Of a stretch of 64,000 nucleotides of DNA, positions 57,006-64,000 are shown one piece after another. The first letter of the stretch is position 1. Each line of letters begins with the position of its first letter. A program made the translations under genes and the position numbers. The notes below the pieces were generated by a model that was not told the origin of the DNA, did no database searches, and worked only from the letters and a program-made list of their open reading frames with translations. The stretch covers positions 1 through 64,000 of the forward strand of contig NZ_JAGSPD010000015.1 in assembly GCF_019203985.1 (NCBI RefSeq), given 5' to 3'. Source of the stretch: Winogradskyella luteola. GTDB taxonomy: Bacteria > Bacteroidota > Bacteroidia > Flavobacteriales > Flavobacteriaceae.

Positions 57006-58322
57006 ATGAATAAATTTAAAATCAATTTTATAAAGCTCAATCCAAAAACATCTATTTTACTCTTAGTCTATCTAATTGTATTTCTCTTCTGTACATTCAA
57101 TGAGCCTCTTTATTCGCCAGACACATACAGTTACTTAAGAGCTATGCCTTACCGCCAAATGGGTTACGTTATCTTTCTGAAAGTTTTTACCACATTATTT
57201 GGGTCTTTTTACGATGTTATAGTTGTTATTTTTCATGCCGTTTTTAGCTTGTTTGGTGTGCATTATTTTTTTATAAGAATTTCAAAAGTTTTTAAACTTA
57301 GTAATCTTCAAAGATCGCTATTACTCATTATTTTAATATACCCTTTTTTCCCACCACTAAGCATAGCCAACAACCTATGCTCAGAAGGTTTGGGTTATGG
57401 CTTATATCTTATGTTTATTGCTATGGGTATTGATATTTTGTTCAATAAGAAATATCAAAACCTTAAGTATTATCTCATTGTCTACTTGGCTTTGGTTTCT
57501 GTAAGAAGTCAATTTATCTTTTCAACTTTAATCTTTGCTGGCACTTATTTTTTAATGTATCGAAAAGAGTTACTTCAAAAAAAGCACATCTTAAATATTT
57601 TAGTGTTTGTCGGTATCATACTAGTCGCTAGTATTACAGAACGCACTTATCACAAAATCAAAGATGGTTTTTTTAAACCCACACCTTTAGGTTACACAAG
57701 TGCCGCAACAGCCCCAATTTATCTTTCAGACAAAGCTGACTATAAGCTGATAGAAAATGAAGACTATAGAGAAATTTTTAAGATAAGTTACGATAGTCTT
57801 ATCAAAAAAGATTTATTGATAAAGCCTGAATATACTACAAAGGAAGCCTATAAGTTTTTTCATGATAACTTGCCTAAAATTTGTAACCAGACCGTTAGAG
57901 AGGTTGGCAAAGCATATTACTCTATTAAACCCACACCTAAAGAATGGAGCGATAGCCAAGCTAACTCTTATATTTTTTTTGAAACCGAAGCTGCATGTAA
58001 AGAATACACCAAAGTCTTGATTCTAAATAATCTTAAAGAATGGTCAAAATTATTTTACGCAAACATTACATATGGCTTTAAATATCAACTTTTACTCTGG
58101 TTTGTAGTTCTTATGTTTTTCTTTAGTCTCATCAAAACTTTTCTGAATTATGAAAAAGAGTATAGCATTATATTCCTTTTATCATCACTTATATTATCAA
58201 ATGCTATGTTTGTAGCATTTGCCGTTCATTCTATACAGCGTTACCTATTCTATAATTATGCTTTAATATTTTTATTGTTTCTTAGCACATACAACCTTTT
58301 AAGACGTGGACAAAAACCCTGA
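57006..58322 (+). CDS. GT-C-type membrane protein (module B)
   Basis: This 438-residue polytopic protein has about ten hydrophobic segments. Its first loop contains NEPLYSPDTYSYLRAMPYRQ, an acidic site in the place expected for GT-C transferases. I do not recognise a specific family, and the assignment rests on topology and the partner gene. It follows module A by 20 bp, and the next gene starts within its last codons (17-nt overlap). Confidence 0.68.
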   Translation: MNKFKINFIKLNPKTSILLLVYLIVFLFCTFNEPLYSPDTYSYLRAMPYRQMGYVIFLKVFTTLFGSFYDVIVVIFHAVFSLFGVHYFFIRISKVFKLSNLQRSLLLIILIYPFFPPLSIANNLCSEGLGYGLYLMFIAMGIDILFNKKYQNLKYYLIVYLALVSVRSQFIFSTLIFAGTYFLMYRKELLQKKHILNILVFVGIILVASITERTYHKIKDGFFKPTPLGYTSAATAPIYLSDKADYKLIENEDYREIFKISYDSLIKKDLLIKPEYTTKEAYKFFHDNLPKICNQTVREVGKAYYSIKPTPKEWSDSQANSYIFFETEAACKEYTKVLILNNLKEWSKLFYANITYGFKYQLLLWFVVLMFFFSLIKTFLNYEKEYSIIFLLSSLILSNAMFVAFAVHSIQRYLFYNYALIFLLFLSTYNLLRRGQKP

Positions 58323-59457
58323 ACTTTCTATAGTAATGCCATGCCTCAATGAGGCAGAAACTCTAGCCATCTGTATTAAAAAAGCACAATCGTTTTTTAC
58401 TACCTACAAAGTTGACGGAGAAATAGTCATTGCTGATAACGGGAGTACAGATGGCTCTATTGAGATTGCAAAATCACTAAACACAAAAGTGATTCATGCT
58501 GAGAAAAAAGGATATGGAAGCGCACTAAAAGCTGGTATTACCGCATCCAAAGGCACTTACATCATTATAGGAGATGCAGATGACAGTTACGACTTTGGTA
58601 ATCTTATGCCTTATCTCAAAAAATTGCGAGATGGTTTTGATCTGGTTATGGGAAATCGATTTAAAGGCGGAATAGAAAAAGATGCTATGCCTTTTTTGCA
58701 CAAATACCTTGGCAATCCTGTATTGTCATTTATTGGCCGTTTATTTTTTAAGATTAAAATAGGTGATTTTCATTGTGGTTTAAGAGGATTTTCAAAAGCG
58801 GCTTATAATAAAATGAGCCTAAAAACTTCAGGTATGGAGTTTGCTTCCGAAATGGTCGTAAAATCTAAGTTGAATAGCTTATCCATTACTGAAGTCCCAA
58901 CAACTCTGAAGAAAGACGGTAGAACAAGACCACCACATTTAAATACATGGAGTGATGGCTGGAGGCATTTACGATTTCTAATGCTTTATGCGCCTAATTG
59001 GTTATTCCTTTATCCTGGCATTGTGTTAGCCTTAATTGGATTGATATTATCAACTGTATTAGTTATTCAACCTTTAAAAATTGACGGCTTAACCTTAGAT
59101 GTTCACACATTACTTTATGCCTCATCTTTTTTATTGGTCGGTTTTCAGTTTATTATTTTTTATGGGCTTACAAAGATTTTTGCCGTTGAGAATGAATTAT
59201 TGCCAAAGTCTAATCGTTACAATAAACTCTTCAAAATTATTAATCTCGAAAGAGGGCTTGTTATTGGTTTTATTGCTTTAAGCATCGGACTATTCTTAAG
59301 CCTTAGAGGTCTATCGGTTTGGAGTGACACTAACTACGGAACCTTAGATGCAAGCACTACATTACGTCTAATTATACCTGCGATTACTTTATTGCAATTA
59401 GGTATTCAAACCATATTATTCAGCTTGTTTTTTAGTGTTTTAGGATTAAAGAAATAG
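58306..59457 (+). CDS. GT2 polyprenyl-phosphate glycosyltransferase (module B)
   Basis: This 383-residue enzyme starts with GTG inside the previous gene. The GT-A domain has LSIVMPCLNEAETLAICI, IVIADNGSTDGS and the DxD-like IIIGDADDSYDF. Four C-terminal membrane segments follow. It resembles dolichol-phosphate mannosyltransferase-like proteins that make polyprenyl-phosphate sugars. Its stop codon directly abuts that of the convergent sulfatase-fold gene. Confidence 0.9.
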   Translation: MDKNPELSIVMPCLNEAETLAICIKKAQSFFTTYKVDGEIVIADNGSTDGSIEIAKSLNTKVIHAEKKGYGSALKAGITASKGTYIIIGDADDSYDFGNLMPYLKKLRDGFDLVMGNRFKGGIEKDAMPFLHKYLGNPVLSFIGRLFFKIKIGDFHCGLRGFSKAAYNKMSLKTSGMEFASEMVVKSKLNSLSITEVPTTLKKDGRTRPPHLNTWSDGWRHLRFLMLYAPNWLFLYPGIVLALIGLILSTVLVIQPLKIDGLTLDVHTLLYASSFLLVGFQFIIFYGLTKIFAVENELLPKSNRYNKLFKIINLERGLVIGFIALSIGLFLSLRGLSVWSDTNYGTLDASTTLRLIIPAITLLQLGIQTILFSLFFSVLGLKK

Positions 59458-60951
59458 CTATGGGATATAAAATTCTTTGAGTATTACCTGATCATAATCG
59501 TTTATATATTCATAGATACCATTAGAAACTCCATGCCTCAGAACTTTATAACTTACATCGGCTTCAAGATGTTTTAAATAAGCATTGTTATCCGACAGAT
59601 AGGTAAAGAGCAAACGAAAAACATTTACTGAAGTTTTAAACTTATCATTAAAGCTAGGCTTTTCGTTATTTGGCCAGTGTATAGACAATTGGCTACTGTA
59701 AATTGAGTAAATCAGATCTCTATCTTTTGTCACAGTATCTGCTTCACTGGCATAATTAAAACCTACATAACCTCCATGGTCTGCAGCAATTATGATTAAC
59801 GCATCTTTATCGTATTCCTTTATTAATTCTATTGCAGACCTAAGCACCGTATTTGCTTCTTTAAGGTTATTTAGCCACTCTCTTCTTTCTACAGCTTTAT
59901 CGTTACTAGAGTTTTTTTTCTTGCTCTTAATATGCCATGGTTTAAGTATTTGAACAAAGACAAATTTTGGTTGTTCTGTGGCATTAGAAACAGTAGATTT
60001 TAAATCTCTACTTATATCTATTGGTTTAGCAATTCCTGGGCTTATATAAGGAAAATCACCATAAGTGATATTACAGTAATCATAGCCCATTTCTGGTCTG
60101 TTAAACATCATATAGCCTGTTTGCGTTATAAAATGGGTACTGTAACCATTATTCTTAAATATCTCTAAAACAGGATTTTTAGAAACAATCATGTTTCGTG
60201 CATTATACAGTTCAAAATTAGAAATGCGCTTGTTATAATAATGGTGTTTCATCATAAAGAATGATGAATTAGAGGATAATGTTGTAGAATAATTGCTTCT
60301 AAAATAGGGGTAATGTGTAAAATTGTTATCAGTTAGGAAAGCTTCGAATTCAGAATTATCATAATCATAATAGCCTCTATCAAGTTCTGAAAAATTAGTA
60401 TAACCATCTGGTTGAATCATATAAACATTAGGCTTTTTCTTAAACTTTACCTTAACAATATCATCGGGCAGGTTCTGCCAAGTATTGGATATACTTAGGT
60501 TTGTATAAATTGTATATGCGAGACTAAAGGCACTAACAAAGGCCAATAAAAATTGCAATAGCAACAAACGTTTAAGATGTTTTTTGAGATACAAAGCAAA
60601 CAATACAGCTATTAGTATGATGAAAACTATTTTTTTACGTTGTACGCCAGAATACGTAATGGTTTTAATAAGGAACAAAAAGGTAAACACATTAAGAAAT
60701 GTCAATACCATCAGACTGTTTTTCTCTTTGTCTAACCTTTTTAATATCCAATGCACTGCAGTAAAAATTAAAGATGGCAGTACTAAAAAGATTGATATAA
60801 AAAACACCAAATGTTCAAAAGAATTTACGATAGAAAAGTTTTTAGAATAGACATATATCATTGGATACAAACCAGATGCCAGTCCATAAACTGCAGGGTA
60901 CAATTTGTCGCTTTTTAAAAATTTTTGAATGGATGCTCTTATATTCATCAA
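59458..60951 (-). CDS. Alkaline-phosphatase-superfamily membrane protein (paralogue 2)
   Basis: This 497-residue protein has 4-5 N-terminal membrane helices and then a periplasmic sulfatase/phosphoethanolamine-transferase-like domain from about residue 170. Metal-site motifs are IQPDGYTNF (Asp182), SNYSTTLSSNSSF (candidate nucleophile) and AADHGG. The C-terminal GVSNGIYEYIN tail is shared with its paralogues. It may transfer or remove a phosphate- or sulfate-containing group on the surface glycan. It is the last gene of the operon. Confidence 0.82.
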   Translation of the reverse strand: MMNIRASIQKFLKSDKLYPAVYGLASGLYPMIYVYSKNFSIVNSFEHLVFFISIFLVLPSLIFTAVHWILKRLDKEKNSLMVLTFLNVFTFLFLIKTITYSGVQRKKIVFIILIAVLFALYLKKHLKRLLLLQFLLAFVSAFSLAYTIYTNLSISNTWQNLPDDIVKVKFKKKPNVYMIQPDGYTNFSELDRGYYDYDNSEFEAFLTDNNFTHYPYFRSNYSTTLSSNSSFFMMKHHYYNKRISNFELYNARNMIVSKNPVLEIFKNNGYSTHFITQTGYMMFNRPEMGYDYCNITYGDFPYISPGIAKPIDISRDLKSTVSNATEQPKFVFVQILKPWHIKSKKKNSSNDKAVERREWLNNLKEANTVLRSAIELIKEYDKDALIIIAADHGGYVGFNYASEADTVTKDRDLIYSIYSSQLSIHWPNNEKPSFNDKFKTSVNVFRLLFTYLSDNNAYLKHLEADVSYKVLRHGVSNGIYEYINDYDQVILKEFYIP

Positions 60952-60960
60952 TATAGAATT

Positions 60961-62451
60961 CTACTTAAATTTTTTAAAAACTATATGTCCTTTATCATCT
61001 ATATACTCATAAATTCCGGTAGCCGCACCTTTTCTAATTGTAATATAGCTTTTGTTTTCTTGTAAGTGAAGTAAGTAGTCATCATTTTCACTTAAGTGGG
61101 TAAATAAAATTCTAAAAAGGTTAACTGAAGATTTTAGTTCTTCATGATAAGTAGGGTTAGAACCATTTGGCCATTTTATTGCCAATAATGACGAAAAAAT
61201 TGAGTTAATCAATAAAGGACTATCTGTTTTAGTAAGTTTTTCTCGGTAAAAATTAAAACCTACAAATCCGCCATGATCTGCCGCTATAACGATGAGACCG
61301 TTTGGATCTTCTTTAGTAATAAAATCTATCAATTCCTTAAGCCACAAATTAGCTTTCTCTATACGCTCTATATATAATTTACGTTCGTTCTGTACAGAAC
61401 TCTCAGGGTTATAATTTGTAGTGATATGACTTGGCAACATAGACTCAATAAAAAAGAAATTAGAAGTGGTTTTATTATTCTTAATCGCTAATTTAGTGTC
61501 TTCCGTTAAGTCAGTTTTACCAGAAAAACCTCTATTGAGATATGAAATATCATCCAAAGATATATTACAATAATCAAAATCAATATTGGGTCTATTAGAT
61601 AACAAATATGGAACCTGTAGCATTAAAAATGTCTTGTAATTATTGTGCTTTAGAGTTCTTAGTACCGGGTTGCTTTCCACTATTTCATTTCGCTTGTTAT
61701 GTCTTGGATTAATCCCTAATGTAGTGTTACCATAATAATGGTGCTTCATAGCAAACAAAGCACTGTTAGAACCTAAAGTGGAAGAGTAATTGCTTCTGTA
61801 CTCATCATATATTGTGAAGCTTTTCGATTTTAAATAGGTCTCAAATTCGCTGTTATCATAATTGTGAATGGAATCCCTAAATGTAGAAAAGCTAGTATAA
61901 CCATCGGGTTGAATCACATAAATATTTGGTCTCTTTTTAAACTTAGCCAACTCAATGTCATCTGGTTGCTCCATCCACTGTTTTGTATATGTGATTTCCC
62001 TATAAAAATCTGGTATCAATTTTGGCAATACCAAAAGGATTAGAATACACTGAATAACCATTACTTTTTTTAGATGAACTCTTAAAACATAACCAGAAAT
62101 GATACCCAAAAGCATAGCTGCCAAAAGTTTAGGCACATCAAAACCATAAAGACTAACAACTATGGTTAAAAAAAAGCAGCTCAAATTAAATATAGGAAGT
62201 AAGTAATGTCTCCATAGATTGGTCTTGATATTCTGTTTAAATAAAAAATCTAAGAAATAGAACAATAAAAGTGGGCCAATAATATAAAGTGCCACTAGAT
62301 AGGTAAACTGTGATCTGGAATTGATCAATGCATAATTCTTATCATAATAATATAGTAATGCATACGCACCTGCCACTAAAATTGCTATGATAGGATTTGC
62401 TTGACTATCATTTAAGAAATTTCGAAACTTCTTAATCAAAAATTTGAACAT
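60961..62451 (-). CDS. Alkaline-phosphatase-superfamily membrane protein (paralogue 1)
   Basis: This 496-residue protein is close to its downstream neighbour throughout, including the membrane region (about 20-150), IQPDGYTSF (Asp183), SNYSSTLGSNSALF (221-234), LPSH (339-342), AADHGG (390-395) and GAATGIYEYIDDKGH. LTA synthase and EptA-like enzymes share this fold. Spacing is 6 bp from the kinase/methyltransferase gene and 9 bp to the next paralogue. Confidence 0.83.
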   Translation of the reverse strand: MFKFLIKKFRNFLNDSQANPIIAILVAGAYALLYYYDKNYALINSRSQFTYLVALYIIGPLLLFYFLDFLFKQNIKTNLWRHYLLPIFNLSCFFLTIVVSLYGFDVPKLLAAMLLGIISGYVLRVHLKKVMVIQCILILLVLPKLIPDFYREITYTKQWMEQPDDIELAKFKKRPNIYVIQPDGYTSFSTFRDSIHNYDNSEFETYLKSKSFTIYDEYRSNYSSTLGSNSALFAMKHHYYGNTTLGINPRHNKRNEIVESNPVLRTLKHNNYKTFLMLQVPYLLSNRPNIDFDYCNISLDDISYLNRGFSGKTDLTEDTKLAIKNNKTTSNFFFIESMLPSHITTNYNPESSVQNERKLYIERIEKANLWLKELIDFITKEDPNGLIVIAADHGGFVGFNFYREKLTKTDSPLLINSIFSSLLAIKWPNGSNPTYHEELKSSVNLFRILFTHLSENDDYLLHLQENKSYITIRKGAATGIYEYIDDKGHIVFKKFK

Positions 62452-62457
62452 ATCTAT

Positions 62458-63849
62458 TTATGTGTTCAGATTCTTATGCTTTAAAAGTAATAATACGCGT
62501 TCAGAATCTTTTATCGCTATTTGTTCTATAACATCAAATACCGTTGAGTAAGCCTCGATAAAATTTTTAAGATTATAAAAATCAAAATAATCCTTAAAAT
62601 CTGCCTTATTGTTTAGCAAACGTTTTACCCAAGAATCATCTCGTTTAGGAAACTCAATTACTAAATATTTTGAAAAACCGCTAAAAAATTCTGCGGACCT
62701 TTCAAACGGCACATTACCAGATAATGAAATATGATGTATCACAGCAAGCGCAAATGTTACATCGGGTGCAAATGCTTTAATTCTATCTAAAAAGGAATCA
62801 CGCTCTTGGTTATTTAACCCTACAGCAGGTGATGGTGACAAAACATCTAAGACTAATGGCAGCATGGATGTCTCTTCGTTAAGCTTCATGGTTTTGTAGT
62901 TATAGTCAACCGCATTATTGTCTATGTCGCTTACCAAAGCCAATTCTACTCTTTTTTGAAGTTTTCTCACAAATGTACCATCATTACCACCTACATCAAT
63001 TAAAGTCTCAGGGTTTATCTCCCCAACCCATTGATTGATTATTGTAGATTTTTCATCAAATGCTCTATCTGTGTAATTGGTCTTATCGTAGTAATTTTCC
63101 CATTCGGACTTCTCTTTTAGTTCAAGCTTTTTAATATAATCATACAGGCTCCTAATAATATTGAGCTGGCCTTTTTTTGATAATGATGCAACCTTAGCCT
63201 CACCTTTATAATCTTCATTATGTTTATCCTCTAATTTCGCCAACAAATGGATATTAGAATATAACAATGGACTTAACTTAGTTTTTGTCGGTAACATTGA
63301 ACTGATCTGTTTTACCGGTATACCATCAATAAAACTACTCAATAGCTTCAACTGTTGCGCACCATGATAATGTGCTAAAAGTAATGGTCCAAAAAAATGT
63401 GTAATAAACTGTTTGTAAGCTCTCCAAGGGGAATTTTCAATATAAAAGTCGAAGGATAAGGTATCAATAAATACAGCTTTTCCTTTGTAAAAAGTGACGT
63501 TAAAAGCAGAAGCGTCTTTTAATGAAAACCCATGTTCCAAACTATACTTTTGAAGCCTCAACGTTAGCAAAGCAGCTTCTTTATACATATTAAAACTCCA
63601 CTCGTAAGGATAAGATATAAATGGTATTTTTTCGGCCTCGATGATAATTTCTTTTTCGGATCTAGAAATCTCTTTATGTCGAATCAACACATCACTTTTA
63701 AATAAGCTATTGTAAAAACCACTTTCAGTTAGTGCTTTATATGGTTTAAAATATATAGGATTAATGACTCGTTTTATAGTGCCGTTTTCGACAAAAATAT
63801 AACCTGAAGGATCTCTAAAAGAAGCAGAATGAGCGTTTTTTGCTTGCAC
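62458..63849 (-). CDS. Kinase-like N-terminus fused to a SAM methyltransferase
   Basis: This 463-residue protein has two parts. Residues 1-240 resemble a kinase-type fold: a catalytic-loop-like KDASAFN (111-117) and a metal-loop-like VFIDTLSF (126-133). Residues 245-463 form a class I methyltransferase with motif I LIDVGGNDGTFV (283-294). NoeA-type nodulation proteins have a comparable length and layout, but the match is from memory. It is embedded between three sulfatase-fold genes. It may phosphorylate or methylate a glycan precursor or lipid carrier. Confidence 0.75.
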   Translation of the reverse strand: MQAKNAHSASFRDPSGYIFVENGTIKRVINPIYFKPYKALTESGFYNSLFKSDVLIRHKEISRSEKEIIIEAEKIPFISYPYEWSFNMYKEAALLTLRLQKYSLEHGFSLKDASAFNVTFYKGKAVFIDTLSFDFYIENSPWRAYKQFITHFFGPLLLAHYHGAQQLKLLSSFIDGIPVKQISSMLPTKTKLSPLLYSNIHLLAKLEDKHNEDYKGEAKVASLSKKGQLNIIRSLYDYIKKLELKEKSEWENYYDKTNYTDRAFDEKSTIINQWVGEINPETLIDVGGNDGTFVRKLQKRVELALVSDIDNNAVDYNYKTMKLNEETSMLPLVLDVLSPSPAVGLNNQERDSFLDRIKAFAPDVTFALAVIHHISLSGNVPFERSAEFFSGFSKYLVIEFPKRDDSWVKRLLNNKADFKDYFDFYNLKNFIEAYSTVFDVIEQIAIKDSERVLLLLKHKNLNT

Positions 63850-63874
63850 TTATTTTTGGTTTACTATATCAGAA

Positions 63875-64000
63875 TTAATCAGTTATTTTATCAAAAATAA
63901 CGTTATTATCTTTATCTATAGCTTTGTAAACACCAAATGGTGCTTCTTTTTTTATTGCCAAATAGCTAGCATCTTCCTGCAAATGATTTAAATAACGCTT
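63875..64000 (-). CDS. Third alkaline-phosphatase-superfamily paralogue, C-terminal end only
   Basis: The last 41 codons and stop of a gene that starts beyond the window. The residues KRYLNHLQEDASYLAIKKEA then PFGVYKAIDKDNN align with the C-termini of the two paralogues (LKHLEADVSYKVLRHG, GIYEYIND). It lies 25 bp upstream of the kinase-like/methyltransferase gene and is presumably the first part of the same operon seen here. Confidence 0.85.
   Translation of the reverse strand, partial: KRYLNHLQEDASYLAIKKEAPFGVYKAIDKDNNVIFDKITD

Overview
This window comes from a Bacteroidota chromosome, almost certainly a marine member of the Flavobacteriaceae (Winogradskyella/Psychroserpens-like; the genus cannot be fixed by eye). 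The signs are AT-rich DNA, leaders without Shine-Dalgarno sequences, TAnnTTTG-type -7 promoter elements, a SprB-repeat adhesin, the order xerC-hpf-tRNAs-tuf-tRNA-Trp-secE-nusG-rplKAJL-rpoBC, and the short 'ttcgactacgctcag' interspersed repeats typical of these genomes.

Layout. 1-3734 (-): the 5' part of a giant secreted adhesin with two 427-residue modules. 4193-6154 (+): prfC (release factor 3) and a small 4Fe-4S protein. 6229-21731 (-): the core information-processing block, read from high to low coordinates: xerC, hpf, four tRNAs (Thr-TGT, Tyr, Gly, Thr-GGT), tuf, tRNA-Trp, secE, nusG, rplK, rplA, rplJ, rplL, rpoB, rpoC and a DUF3467 gene. 21997-45025: mixed metabolic and envelope genes: acyl-CoA dehydrogenase, HhH protein, AGCS symporter, K+ channel, PspC, a frameshifted DUF2851 gene, a TlpA-like protein, a cysteine synthase-family enzyme, a LolE-like permease divergent from a NamZ/DUF1343 lipoprotein, a three-gene operon with a sterol-desaturase-fold membrane enzyme and a glycerophosphodiesterase, a methyltransferase, an amidohydrolase, and a TonB-receptor-like barrel with a 1007-residue TPR protein next to ftsE. 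45047-64000: a surface-glycan locus with GT2 and GT4 glycosyltransferases, dTDP-3-amino-3,6-dideoxyhexose genes (FdtA-like ketoisomerase, FdtB-like aminotransferase, acyltransferase-like protein), two tandem flippases, two GT-C membrane transferase plus polyprenyl-phosphate GT2 pairs, and an operon of at least three alkaline-phosphatase-superfamily membrane enzymes around a protein with a kinase-like N-terminus and a methyltransferase C-terminus.

How the genes work together. The core block builds ribosomes, elongation factor and RNA polymerase. The glycan locus makes an amino-deoxy sugar, assembles and flips a lipid-linked glycan, and probably decorates it outside the cytoplasmic membrane with polyprenyl-phosphate sugars and with phospho- or sulfo-type groups.

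The most unusual observations are two kinds of 3'-end duplication within about 4 kb. (a) Three tRNA genes (Trp, Gly, Thr-TGT) each have a 10-19 nt copy of their own 3' end displaced downstream behind a 'ttcgacta.gctcag' interspersed repeat, with the breakpoint at the T-loop. (b) The last 15 codons of the acyl-CoA dehydrogenase gene occur three times at an exact 86 bp period; the two displaced copies differ from each other only at silent positions, while the 41 bp spacers are identical. Both look like remnants of elements that insert at gene 3' ends and restore them.
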